Shown: positions 44,800 to 55,899, numbered from the stretch's first letter. The stretch is DNA of 64,000 nt from Ascarosepion bandense (GCA_037127315.1 JBBBDQ010000750.1:4615001-4679000), one strand, 5' to 3'. Numbers and translations: made by a program. Notes: a model not told the origin generated them from the letters alone.

Positions 44800-45060
44800 A
44801 TTTAATATTTTATATTATTTAGAAAAACTTTTTTGGGATTATCCTCTCCGTTTTTACGGGCTTAACATTCTCTCCTATATTGTACGATTGAAAAACGTTT
44901 GAAAATCAGTTAAATCGCCTGAAAATACCGAAAGTTTGAAACCTAGGTTTCTGAAATAACTAAGTTGCAAATAAAAAATATTCAAAAGCTCTACGATATA
45001 AATGTATTGAGCACATTTTTATGCAACTGGATACTGGTCTAATTTAATCATGACCAAAAA
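44800..45060. other. Unassigned interval
   Basis: Nothing recognised. Confidence 0.4.
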
Positions 45061-45062
45061 CT

Positions 45063-45063
45063 A

Positions 45064-45105
<42 letters not shown>
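45063..45105. repeat. (TA)n microsatellite
   Basis: About 20 TA units. Confidence 0.95.
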
Positions 45106-45107
<2 letters not shown>

Positions 45108-45199
45108 ACCAGAATCCAGCAAGATGATAGATTAAAGAAAAAGAACAAAATAGGAGACATATCTCAATTTAACATGTTACACTTTAAAAGCTTCTTCAG

Positions 45200-45860
45200 A
45201 GACTGTACTCTCTGAAGTATAGTTGCATAGAATACTGGTGTCATATCTTGTCGGGGACCCTGATATTCATCTTAGGGTTCTCGACAGGCTCCAAAGGAAA
45301 ATCTGTAATGTGATCGGTCCCGACCAGCCACTTTCTCACCGGCGGGATGTGGTTTCTCTCTGTCTCTTTTACAAATATTTTCATAGCTTCTGCTCCGACG
45401 AGCTTAGTTCATTGACGCCCCCTTCACAAGAATGTACTCGAACCATCAGACTGGCAACAAGGTCCCACACTTTTAAAGTTAAATCTTTCAAATGCAGCCA
45501 CCACTTCAACTCCACCAGCTTCTTTTCTCACACTTCTAGCAGTGGAATTCTCTTCCCTATATTTGCTTTCATGACGGCTACAATCTCCAGGAATTTAAAT
45601 GCAATATCAATTCCCATCTCTTATCCACTTGACTCCAGTCTTTCCTACATGTCCCCGTGTATCCTGTTCTTTTTTTCTCTCTTCCTTTGCACATATCTTC
45701 ACACCTGCGTTTCCATCCTTCTCTTGTCCTTTCTCTGACACTCCCTGTAACTGGTTCGTCTTTCTCTTCACTCTCCTCCTACCTAAACTTTTACTCTCTT
45801 ATGTAGCCCCCTACGCACCAGTGGCGGTACCGATTTGTTTGGGTTGAAACGATTAGAATA
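45200..45860 (+). mobile_element. Jockey/CR1-like LINE C-terminus and 3' UTR
   Basis: VLDRLQRKICNVIG, PLSHRRDVVSLCLFYKYFHS, NSTSFFSHTS and the terminal 'gggttgaaacgattaga' tail. The RT domain is absent. Confidence 0.85.
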
Positions 45861-45925
45861 AACTTTGGTTAGAGACACTGGAAGAATAGATGCGATCTTT
45901 ATCATCAGAATATTATCAAAATGAA

Positions 45926-46115
45926 CAGTCAGTCAGTTAAGTGCCATACGTGAAACACGCTTAGGCGATCATGTCTCGAAAGAGACATGACTGACTGGGC
46001 AGAAGATTATCCCGCAGTAGGTTGGCATTGCTTTCTGCGGTAGACTGGTTGTCGACCAAGCCGATAGAACCCAATCTGTCCTGCTATTTAACCCATAACT
46101 GGAAGAAAGAGACGG

Positions 46116-46120
<5 letters not shown>
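45926..46120 (-). mobile_element. tRNA-derived SINE, 5' truncated by (TA)n
   Basis: The 3' half of the family with an intact hairpin. The promoter half has been replaced by a (TA)n tract (46121-46172) that starts at 'gattaatata', showing where the microsatellite grew. Confidence 0.85.
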
Positions 46121-46170
<50 letters not shown>

Positions 46171-46172
46171 TA
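46121..46172. repeat. (TA)n microsatellite
   Basis: An interrupted TA tract adjoining the SINE. Confidence 0.95.
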
Positions 46173-46179
46173 TAAATAA

Positions 46180-46740
46180 AACTGTAAACAAACACTGGTA
46201 TGAACATCACCCAGCACCGGTTACAGAAATAGAAGATGTAACTATTCTATGGGATTACACCATCTACACAGACAGAAAAATTGAAGCAAATAGGCCGGAC
46301 ATTATTGTTAAAAAACAGAAAGAAAAAACTTGTCTATAAATTGATATGGCTTGTCTAGCGGATTGTAACATAGCAACCAAGGAATTTGAAAAACTGTCAA
46401 AATATAAAGACCTGGAAATTGAAATAGAAAAAATGTGGAAATTGAAAACAAGAGTTGTGCCAGTGATAGTAGGTGCACTCGGAATGATAAAAAATGGAAC
46501 AAAACAACATATTGAAAGAATCCCTGGAAACCCCAGCTTAAGAGATATACAAAACATTGTCTTATTAAGTACAGCCCACACAGTAAGGAACACTTTATCT
46601 ATGTAATGCTAGGGATGATAGGGAAGATAGAAAAACATGAAATGGGGCCATAACAACACGCCACGACCTGTCTTAGGTCTCCCCGCAGACTTGGTTGGTA
46701 GTGAGACCAAAGCAGAAATCGAAATATGATGAAAAATGAC
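46180..46740 (+). mobile_element. LINE C-terminus with restriction-like endonuclease signature
   Basis: The plus frame reads HWYEHHPAPVTEIEDVTILWD, YTDRKIEANRPDIIVKKQK, one stop, then DMACLADCNIATKEFEKLSK, KYKDLEIEIEKMWKL, RVVPVIVGALGMI and IVLLSTAHTVRNTL before a stop at 46604. RPDIIV followed by K fits the PD-(D/E)xK core of the endonuclease used by R2-type LINEs. The 3' UTR ends in an (AAT)n tract, and no RT is present. The family is placed from memory. Confidence 0.6.

Positions 46741-46741
<1 letters not shown>

Positions 46742-46802
<61 letters not shown>
46742..46802. repeat. (AAT)n microsatellite
   Basis: About 20 AAT units, possibly grown from the LINE 3' tail. Confidence 0.95.
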
Positions 46803-47048
46803 CCTATGTTTCATATACTACGGAAAAGCATTTGATAAAATCATTTTTTTTTATCAATTTACTTTTAACTAGGCGATAATGTCACTAAGACTCAAGAGAT
46901 TGAAATAGAAAAAAAGACTTGAGAAAGATCCGGAAACCCAATTCTACATAGTAAAAAAAGAAAAAAAAAGAAATAAAACTCTACTCTCACTGAAAAGAAC
47001 GGGGAGGAATGTGAATTGGACGATAGGTGATCTAGATATGAAGAAGAG

Positions 47049-47049
<1 letters not shown>

Positions 47050-47116
<67 letters not shown>
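47050..47116. repeat. (TA)n-(GA)n microsatellite
   Basis: About 17 TA then 16 GA units. Confidence 0.95.
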
Positions 47117-47120
<4 letters not shown>

Positions 47121-47452
47121 CCGGCCATAATTATTAGGCCACCCCAGTGTTTAAAAAAAAATTATGTATTTCATACTATTTTTTAGTATTTATTGCCAAG
47201 TGAATAATTGTAAACGAAAATAGAATGGTTCTTTCGTTAATACTGCATCAAATGAATTTATAAGTATTTAATAATTACCTATATTGCAGTTTCATCAATA
47301 AAAGAATGAAGATAATTTAGGGTGATTCGGAAGAGTTCATCTTTGTTTCCTTGCCTTGTAAAATTTTGCAAAGTAATAATAACAAAAGAACCATTCTATT
47401 TTCATTTAGAATTATCCACTTGACAATAAATACTAAAAATAGTATGAAATAT
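47117..47452. mobile_element. Non-autonomous Tc1-like element (foldback)
   Basis: Arms of ~76 bp at 47168-47243 and 47375-47450 are imperfect reverse complements ('catactat...tagtatttattg', 'gaaaatagaatggttctttcgtta'). The left flank 'ccggccataattattaggccaccccagtg' resembles a Tc1-type terminus. No transposase. The right end is lost in a TA tract. Confidence 0.5.
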
Positions 47453-47469
47453 ATATATATATATAGACT

Positions 47470-47470
47470 G

Positions 47471-47523
<53 letters not shown>
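47470..47523. repeat. (GATA)n microsatellite
   Basis: About 13 units. Confidence 0.95.
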
Positions 47524-47525
<2 letters not shown>

Positions 47526-47796
47526 ACAAATTTAAATGGACTGAAAGAGATAAAGATGGAAAGATGAATAGATTGGGAAAGAAAAATAGAGACTGAGATA
47601 AAAAGACTGACAGACAGATAAGTAGATAGAGAGACAGAAATATTTATAGAAACGAGAGAATGAGAGATGAATAAACTCGTAAGCTGTTATAGGTCGATAT
47701 GAACACACAGAGATCAATAGATTGCTATGTAGACAGATACAAAAACTGATAGATAAATAGAGATAGATAGAGAGAAAGAGAGAGATAGAGAAAGTT

Positions 47797-47816
47797 ATAT
47801 ATATATATATATATAT

Positions 47817-47863
<47 letters not shown>
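47797..47863. repeat. (TA)n-(GA)n microsatellite
   Basis: TA units then about 22 GA units. The surrounding 47525-47790 is GATA/GAGA-rich. Confidence 0.95.
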
Positions 47864-47865
<2 letters not shown>

Positions 47866-47869
47866 TAGC

Positions 47870-48780
47870 CACAGGCATAAATAAACCAATAACAGGCCCT
47901 GAAGAGGTGATAGTGTGTGGGTGTTTTTGGAGGGTGGGTACCTTGGGGGAGGTGCATGGAAAGATACATAGAAGTTTGGCAGGAATAGTTAGAGACGAGG
48001 GAGTGTGGTGGATTTTGCTTAAACATAATCGGTACAAAACACGGAATGGGAAACACGCACGAATCGAAATATGATCTGATTGGACAGTGTGAGGGTGGAA
48101 TAGTCAGGTTCTGGGAGTCGGGGTAGTGAAGTGCAATTGCGGATGGTGGTAGTGTCCGGCAGAATTGATGGTCGCGGTAAGGAAATGTTTAAGTACGCCA
48201 CTGGTGATGGCTGATACAATTACAAGCGAAAAGAACGGAATAGTGAAAAGGCCCCCAGGGTAAATAGCCAAGTTCTCTACACCAGTCATTCCAACCCTTT
48301 CTCTTTGATTTTCAGGGCTACACTCATTGTCTTCCCACACGCCGTTACAAAGCTAGTTACGCAGAAAGCGCCCAACACCTTTCCGTGTAACCGTATTTTC
48401 TGTTTCAAACTTTCTCACTTAGCATCGTCCTTACTGTCTCTAGCTACATATTTTTAAAACCCCTCCCCACCATCCTTAGTTTAATGTCAATGTAATAATT
48501 GCCTTTATCGTTATGGCTGTTACTATCCACTTAGCAGTCACTACAAGTTCAGTGTACGTCATCATCACAAGTACGCATATAATCTTTTTAATTCAGTCTC
48601 TCTCTTTCTCTTTCACTAAACCATGCTTTGTCTTTTTCTCTCTACTTAAAAATTGTTTATCTGTCTTTTTTTCTCCTACATTTTCTCTGTCTCTTACTCA
48701 ACTTTACCTTCTCTCTTCAGATACACAGTAGATGCAAAAGTATCCAACATAATAAAAAGAATTTGAACCAATGATTAATA
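47870..48780. other. Unassigned interval
   Basis: A G-rich plus strand (47900-48330) gives long minus-strand frames without known domains. 48440-48720 is CT-rich. Nothing assigned. Confidence 0.4.
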
Positions 48781-48782
48781 AT

Positions 48783-48784
<2 letters not shown>

Positions 48785-48852
<68 letters not shown>
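48785..48852. repeat. (CA)n microsatellite
   Basis: About 34 CA units. Confidence 0.95.
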
Positions 48853-48853
<1 letters not shown>

Positions 48854-49390
48854 ATCTGAACAAAGTCCTAATGCCACAGAGCAAAAATATTGATTTGAAA
48901 AGGCACAAAGGTATTTTTAATTTTTTTTTCTAAAGGAATTCTTTTGTGCCAACACTTCATTAAAAGAAGCTGTTGGCAAAATTCTACGACACAAGAAGAC
49001 AACTTTTTCACAAAATATAATAAAAAAGGAGAAAAATCGTTGGGGCTCGATTAAAACAGTTTATTAGTAAATCAATTCACGATTATAAGAATAATAAATG
49101 TTCCAACAGAGTATAAAAAAGAAAAAAATAATCATCATTCTCCAAATAAATAAAGAGACTGAAAGAAATTCTCTTTTTGTTTGCACAGGTACGGTTAGTG
49201 TAACTTGATATATACCGCTTCAAGCACATGTAGATTGTGTGCAGATCGGACTCTGTGCATGACTGCGAAAAAACTATCTGCATATTCCTTAGCGCCATAA
49301 AACTATCTGCATATTCCTTATCAAGCAAGTGTTGGCATGTAGCCGAATCATGTGCAAACCGAGTCGTCCTTACTTTTATACTAGCAGGAA
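48853..49390. other. Unassigned interval
   Basis: Nothing recognised except a 24-bp direct duplication, 'aactatctgcatattcctta', at about 49271 and 49301. Confidence 0.5.
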
Positions 49391-49692
49391 CAGTCAGTCA
49401 GTTAAGTGCCATACGTGATACACGCTTGGGCGATCATGTCTCGAAAGAGACATGACTGACTGGGCAGAAGATTATCCCGCAGTAGGTTGCCATTGCTTTC
49501 TGTGGTAGACTGGTTGCCGACCAAGGCTATAGAACCCAATCTATCCTGCTATTTAACCCATAACTGGAAGGAAGAGACGGATTAATACCCAAGGGTATTT
49601 GTGCGTAAGTGAATACAATGGATTCAACTGGAATTCGAACTCGGCTCCCCGGTTTCTCGTTCCGAGCCGATATCCACTGTACCACAAGGCAC
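49391..49692 (-). mobile_element. tRNA-derived SINE, near full length
   Basis: Contains the complete family structure, hairpin at 49436-49455, B box on the minus strand. It ends 'ccgatatccactgtaccacaaggcac'. A target duplication is not obvious. Confidence 0.9.
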
Positions 49693-49742
49693 ATCCTGGC
49701 ACATTTTGGCACATTCTGGCACATCCTGGCACATCCTGGCGG
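49690..49742. repeat. 10-11-bp tandem repeat
   Basis: 'cacatcctgg' type units five times. They lie exactly between the SINE end and the PLE remnant. Confidence 0.85.
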
Positions 49743-50050
49743 AATATGTTGACTAATTCGGGTCTCTAGTCTCTGATTAGTATGGTCAACGTATTCAGAG
49801 TCATACTGACATTTAAGCTTATACACTATAGAAATATTTGGTAAGTGGGAAAGACCATCTTTAACAAAATTGCACAACCCCGACCTGGTACCAAAAACAA
49901 CACGTAATCTGACAGTTGAAAAATCTGAAGTAATGCAAGATGAAATCCTGTCATCAGAAATTTTACTTTTCCTAACCAGCCACGGCAGTTTCAAGCGACT
50001 GATCTTATGCTTAACCACGCGTTTTATGACATTTATATTTATAGGGGATG
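49740..50050 (-). mobile_element. Penelope-like GIY-YIG remnant, another lineage
   Basis: Minus frame: VRLRVVFGTRSGL, LPNISIVYKLKCQYDSEYVD, then HTNQRLETRISQHIPP. This corresponds to the linker, the GIY-like VYK and the YIG-like YVD of PLE endonucleases; glycine of YIG is replaced. It is bracketed by two SINEs in opposite orientation. The RT is missing. It also differs from the endonuclease at 152-601, so it is a separate lineage. Confidence 0.7.
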
Positions 50051-50354
50051 TGCATTGTGGTGCGGTGGATATCGACTCAGAACGACAAATCAGAGTGTCG
50101 AGTTCGGATTCCAGCTGAATTCTTTGCATTCACTTACGCACAAATACCCTTGGGAAAGGTATTAATCCGTCTCTTCCCTCAAATAAATGGGTTAAATAAT
50201 AGGACAGATTGGGTTCTATAGACTTTGCTGGCAATCAGTTTACCGCAGAAAGCAATGGCAACCTACAGCGGGATAATCTTCTGCCTAGTCAGTCATGGTT
50301 TTTTCGAGACATGATCGCCCAAAGCGTGTATCACGTATGGCACTTAACTGACTG
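50051..50354 (+). mobile_element. tRNA-derived SINE, full length
   Basis: Starts 'tgcattgtggtgcggtggat', B box 'gagttcggattcc', ends 'cacttaactgactg'. A target duplication 'atatttatag' is present at 50035-50044 and after the 3' end (50354 on). The hairpin has a mutated loop (TTTT). Confidence 0.85.
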
Positions 50355-50699
50355 ATATTTATAGAATACCGATTGTCACTTAAAATGTGAGGATGTTCTC
50401 AAGTTCTTGGTCAAGTGTACAAAATTAACAAAAAAAAAAGTTTCTTTTGCTAGTGGTGAAAATTCTGGATTGTATTTTTCTTTGAGTGTGTATTTGAAAC
50501 GGAAGCTATGTACCGAATCTATGCGTAGTTGACGAAGTTTTTAGTTCAATCTTCGGTTTCGGAGTGTTCACATCCGGCTAGTGGTGAAAATTTGTGTGAC
50601 ATGAATCAGAAGATCTGGTTTTAGGAATAATATAAGGTTCTGCCAAACACATCTGAACGCTATGCGTTGAAAACTGTGAAGAGAGAACAGTCCTGTCTA

Positions 50700-52222
50700 T
50701 TTCGGAATGGAATCTGCCTCTTGCTTTCCTGCCTGTTGGAAGTCTTCCTCTGTAGTTCATATATTTAAGAACACTGGAGAACTCTCGGAACCCGCAAATT
50801 TCCGCCCTATCAGCATTCTTCCGATCTTTGGCAAAGTGTTCGAAGCGATTATCAACGCCGATTTGGTTCAGCATCTCACAGCCCACAGGCTCCTCTCGGA
50901 CAAACAGTATTGTCTACTGCTGATATGCTAACGACCATCACCGTGTATATGTACAAGGCTCACGAACCGTTGCCTTGGATATCTCTAAAGCGTTCGACAG
51001 AGTCTGGCACGCTGGCCTTCTACGCAAACTGCAGAGCTATGGTATAACAACATTTGTTTGACCTAATCCAGTCTTTCCTCTCTAACCGCACATTGAAGGT
51101 GGTATTATACGGACATGCCTCCTAGAACTACCAGACAAACGCGGGTGTCTCTCAAGGCTCTACCCTAGGTCCTACGCTCTTTCTGATCTACATTAATGAT
51201 CTCCCCGATGCCATAAGATCCCAAGTAGGCATGTACGCCGATGACACCACACTTTACTCTCGCCTCGATCAAAAATCTGGTGTGGGCGACAAAGCGAACC
51301 TCGCCACCCAGCTTGAAAAGGACCTCTAATCCGTAGTGGACTGGGGTAAGAAATGGCTCGTAAATTTTAATGCTTCCAAAACAAAGCTGCTATCAATTAA
51401 CCATCGTAGACAATTGCACCTACCTCCCATTAGCATGGAACAGGCTTGCCTCCCAGAGAGTAAAACACTACGCCTCCTTGGCCTCACACTCTCAGCAGAC
51501 CTCAAGTGGAAAGACTATATCGAATCCATTGCTAAATCCGCTGCTATGAAAGTCAGTTCTCTGTGCAGGGAAGTTTTTCCCGTCTGAATCTATCCTGCAC
51601 ATATATAAATCTACCATCCGCCCGTTTATTGAATACTGCTTCCACATCTGGTCGGGTGCCCCTGTTATTCTCCCCGGGGTTCTTGACAAACTCCAATGGA
51701 GAATCTGTAATGTGATCGATACCGACTTGGCAGACCGCCTGCAGTCACTCTCTCACCGGCGTGACCTGGCTTCCCTCTGCCTCTTCTATAAATACTTTCA
51801 CGGCTTCTGCTCCGATGAACTTAGATCACTGGTGCCCCCCTAGGTACGAATTTGCACGAGATACTAGGTTAGCAACTAGGTCCCACCCTTTTACAGTGAA
51901 ACCGATAAAATGTAACCGCAATTTCTACTCCAAAAGCTTCTTTTCTCGCACTTCCCGCCTGTGGAATTCCCTTCCACATACTTGCTTCCCCGACTGCTGC
52001 AATCTCCAGGTGTTTAAATGTAAGGTCAATAGACACCTCCCAACACACTAACTCGCATCCATTCTCTCAAACACATCCTATCTACATCCTTACCCGTCTA
52101 TCATCGTCCTTCTGACATTTCCTATATCTAACCATTCTTTCTCACCACCTTCCCCTATATAACTCCCTGCGCAATAGTGTCAGTGGAATGACTTGCTTCG
52201 GATGAAATGATTAAAAAAAAAA
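50700..52222 (+). mobile_element. Jockey/CR1-like LINE, longest copy
   Basis: FRPISILPIFGKVFEAIINA (RT finger region), LDISKAFDRVWHAG (motif A), after frameshifts [24 protein letters not shown] (YADD intact), NFNASKTKLLSINH, LRLLGLTLSADLKWKDYIES, ADRLQSLSHRR type block, SFFSRTSRLWNSLPH, and a 3' tail 'gatgaaatgattaaaaaaaaaaaa' at 52197-52225. Breaks are at about 50930, 51050, 51330 and 51585. The upstream endonuclease domain is missing. Confidence 0.9.
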
Positions 52223-52629
52223 AAATCAACGTGCGATTACCTAAGGTAGATATCAGCTTGATTTTACGGAACTTATGAATTCCAATTAGTGTACAAATCT
52301 CTGAAGTCAGGTTTGCGATAAAATATGTAATAAACAAAACGTCTGTACGGTGAACAAGAAGTAAATGTTAAATATTGCTTTTAATATTGCTTTTAATATT
52401 GCTTTTAATACATATACATGCACGTATTTATACAGAAAACAATGAATAAATTGTTGCCATTTTATATTCTTAATTTCGCGCATGTCAGTTGTTTGTTTAT
52501 TATTTTGTCCACTGCAGAGTATAGTAGGATCAGTTGGGCACCGTCTGTGAGAAAAAGCACCATGATACGATGCACTCAGCAAGATATTTTGAAATGGCAT
52601 GCTGTACTATTAGGCATCCGCTAACATTT

Positions 52630-52630
52630 C

Positions 52631-52725
<95 letters not shown>

Positions 52726-52820
52726 TATATAATTAATAGCTTTGTTATACTACATTGGGCGCTACTATATTAACACCTGAATAAATTTTTTATATATTTG
52801 CTTATACTTGAGTGTATACC

Positions 52821-52871
<51 letters not shown>

Positions 52872-52920
52872 CAGAGGATCTATAGAGGTGCACCCTCATA
52901 TGTATATTTATAAATTTAGG

Positions 52921-52970
<50 letters not shown>

Positions 52971-52983
52971 CAGTGACATTTAA

Positions 52984-53026
<43 letters not shown>
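52630..53026. repeat. Cluster of (TA)n, (CA)n and (ATCT)n microsatellites
   Basis: TA-CA-TA at 52630-52730, ATCT at 52821-52871, and TA at 52924-52968 and 52985-53026. Confidence 0.95.
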
Positions 53027-53028
<2 letters not shown>

Positions 53029-53110
53029 CATTTCACTCCAAGCAGGGCAGTTTTACTGCCAATGTTGCGCAGGGTTTACATAGGGGAAAGCGATAAAAAC
53101 AGGAGTAGGT

Positions 53111-53450
53111 TCGTACGTTTCGGCCGTTGTTCGCTCCGGTCTTCTTCAGGTGCAAAGAATTTCGAACAGAACCTTTTATTACAGCCACTGGGGTATATCA
53201 TCTCCATCCGTTGCGTAGAGTTCTTCTGATGAACAAGTAACTTATATGGTTAGAGGGGGATAACTCATGAATACCAGAAAAGGCTCTACGCAAAGGATAG
53301 AGATGATATACCCCAGTGGCTATAATAAAAGGTTCTGTTCGAAATTCCTTGCACCTGAAGAAGACCGGAGTTTACAATGGCCGAAACGTCGTACAAATGG
53401 CAGCAAATGACAACGATGAGGACAGTAGTCCGAATAATGTAAATACTATA
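53111..53450. mobile_element. Inverted pseudo-LTR pair of the foldback PLE family
   Basis: Arms 53111-53225 and 53284-53397 are reverse complements ('tacgtttcggccgttg', 'aggtgcaa.gaatttcgaac', 'ccactggggtatatcat'). The core CTGAAGA (53355-53361) .. GGCCGAAACGTC (to 53390) is hammerhead-like with a very short helix III. The 3' end 'agtccgaataatgtaaatac' matches the other copies. Confidence 0.75.
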
Positions 53451-53505
53451 ATTTTGTGTAATACTATAAAATACAGCTAAGACAAAACATATTTAAGCCT
53501 GTTAA

Positions 53506-53507
<2 letters not shown>

Positions 53508-53568
<61 letters not shown>
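53508..53568. repeat. (ATCT)n microsatellite
   Basis: About 15 units. Confidence 0.95.
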
Positions 53569-53828
53569 GTCTATGGATCAGTTTTAACAAATTTAGTGCA
53601 TTAACTTAAAAACTCTAGTCATTTTTTAAATAGCCTTTGTGAGATCGAGACTCAAATATGGATGTTATTCACGACACCCACTCCGTTGAAAATGTTTAAA
53701 CTCTCAGCTGTAAACAACCATTTTCACAGATCGATGATTAAAAATGGTTTCGATCAAGATGATACGTACAATAGACCTGGCAGCCATGTGACTGGAGTCC
53801 ATTTATCTATCTCAACCTGTTTATTTAT

Positions 53829-53830
53829 AC

Positions 53831-53892
<62 letters not shown>
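53829..53892. repeat. (ATCT)n microsatellite
   Basis: About 16 units. Confidence 0.95.
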
Positions 53893-54189
53893 GTTGTGTC
53901 GTGAAAATACGATACAAACAAATGATTGGTTAGTCCGTGTGGTAAAGACTGCGGAACATATAGTCACTATGTACAAAAATGGAGCGTAGAGTACTTCCGT
54001 CCGTTCCTGGTCGTCTTCCGGTCATCAGCTCGCTCGTAATCTACTGCGTGCTGTATTTATAATGGGTGACGGTCCATTGATAGGTGGAGACAGGTTCTTC
54101 CGTTACAACACTATCCTTGAGAAGCAAATGAGTGTTAGGCTATCCGGTGTCTCATTCTATCAGCGAATCGGTGCTTTGCGGGCTGATAC

Positions 54190-54895
54190 AAAAATGAGCA
54201 AGATTACTAAATGCATTTTCATTAGTAAAAAGGAGATGTCCAAAATGCCAGTTACAAGCCAGGGATACTAAAATCCAGCAGGTATAGAAATTTGAATACT
54301 TGGGAAGTGTTTTAACAGAAGACGGAAAGTGCGACACTGAGATCCGAAGACGTATTGGTATGGCCAAGGAAGCATTCCAGAAGATGAGTAGAGTATTGAA
54401 AGACAAAAGAATTTCGTTGAAAACAAAAAAGAAAGTGCTGGATTTATATGTGATCTCTGTCCTTCAAGATGACAGCGAAAGCTGGACAATCTCATCAAAG
54501 AGGAAAAAAAAACTTGAAGCAACCGAAATGTTGTTCTGCAGAAGCATGCTGAGGATATCATGGACCGAACATGGGAAAAATTATGAGGTTTTGGAGAGGA
54601 TGGAAACGAAAAGGAAACTGATACTTAACTTCAGGAAGAGAATGCTGAAGTTTCTTGGACCTGTAATGAGGAAGATTGGCTTGGAGAATCTGATACTCAC
54701 AGGGCAGATAGAGTGAAAAGAGGGACAGGAAAAAGCAGCGCGTTATATACTTGATGGGCTTCAGCAAATGAATAGCAGAGCAGAGTTTGGTAGGGGTAAC
54801 AAGGTAAAGGGTATTAAGAGCTACAAGTGATAGGGAAATGTGGAGGGATATGATCGCCTATGTTCTGAAGAGACACTGCACATAGAAGAAGAAGA
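54190..54895 (+). mobile_element. RTE-like LINE 3' portion
   Basis: FISKKEMSKMP, a frameshift, DGKCDTEIRRRIGMAKEAFQ, KTKKKVLDLYVISVL, KLEATEMLFCRSMLRISW, then RMLKFLGPVMRKIGLENL and the 3' end 'gttctgaagagacactgcacatagaagaagaagaag'. A 138-codon frame (54300-54716) is still open, the best-preserved stretch of this family after the YADD block. Confidence 0.85.
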
Positions 54896-55264
54896 AGATC
54901 ACTGGAAGAAATGATTTCTGTGGACTATAGCAGCTAAACAGTCAAGCGTGAACCAAGTAGAGTTTTGCGATTTCATTTGACATTTCCGCCATCACTCAAA
55001 AGCTTCGGTGCAGATTTTCATCCAGGAAGAAACCTCGGTGGAACACCTGAATCCTATTCTTGCAACGTGTTTTTTCCGTCACTAACGCCTTTTCGTTTTC
55101 TTTCACTCTCAAAAACACCTTGCATCGTAGTGGCGTTATCGCCTTCCTTTGAATGAAACATAACGTAAACTTTATGTTTTTGGAATCTTACTAAATTTTT
55201 AGTTACTCTATTACTTGTCTAATTTTTTAATAAGCTCCAAAAGACGTAACATTTACACTTTATG

Positions 55265-55539
55265 TGATTGATTGATTAATGTGTGTTTTTTTTTTTACGT
55301 TTTATCAACATGATACAATCCTGCTAATTAAAATACAGATAGCAGCAGAAGAAGTGGTAGATCAACAAGTTTCCCGAAAGTATTTGTTATAAGTAGATAT
55401 AACAAACCAGTCTGGAATTAGAACTCGGCTCTTCGATTTCCAATTCTGAGCAATTATCCATTGCGCCACACGCACATTCAAGCTTAAAGCATCTAGTATT
55501 CCCAAGCCATTACCCACCTAGGTACTGACCAGGTTCGAT

Positions 55540-55545
<6 letters not shown>
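55265..55545 (-). mobile_element. Chimeric SINE: 5S-like head plus tRNA-like unit
   Basis: On the minus strand a 5S-like piece (55495-55537, 'ctagtattcccaagcc...ggtactgaccagg') is followed by a tRNA-like segment with a B box 'gagttctaattcc' (about 55425) and then the body with an (ATTG)n tail at 55265-55280. The (GT)n tract at 55539 truncates the head. Shares the 5S head and tail with 38685-39020. Confidence 0.6.

Positions 55546-55576
<31 letters not shown>
55539..55576. repeat. (GT)n microsatellite
   Basis: About 18 GT units. Confidence 0.95.
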
Positions 55577-55581
<5 letters not shown>

Positions 55582-55899
55582 GGCGCGTGTGAGCGTATTT
55601 GTGCGCGTGTGCGTGTGAATATGTTTGTGCGCCCATAACAACCATACTTCATACATAAACACGGAAAAAATAACTTTTGCGAAACCACACTTTACCATGT
55701 ATGAAAAATATACAGTCAAACATCCACTCGCGAGCAGATATATAGCTTAATTACATATGTGTGTCAGACACAATGATGATAGACATGTTTGCTTCAAAGA
55801 CGTAAGCAATCATATTTATGTACACCAATACATTTAAATAAACAAAAATACATACATAGATATACATATTTATATATATATATATATTGTCATCAACAT

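Noticed and set aside
49527..50129. 200-codon minus-strand frame as a single host gene
   Set aside because: It is a fusion of SINE sequence, a 10-bp tandem repeat and a PLE endonuclease remnant that happen to stay in frame.
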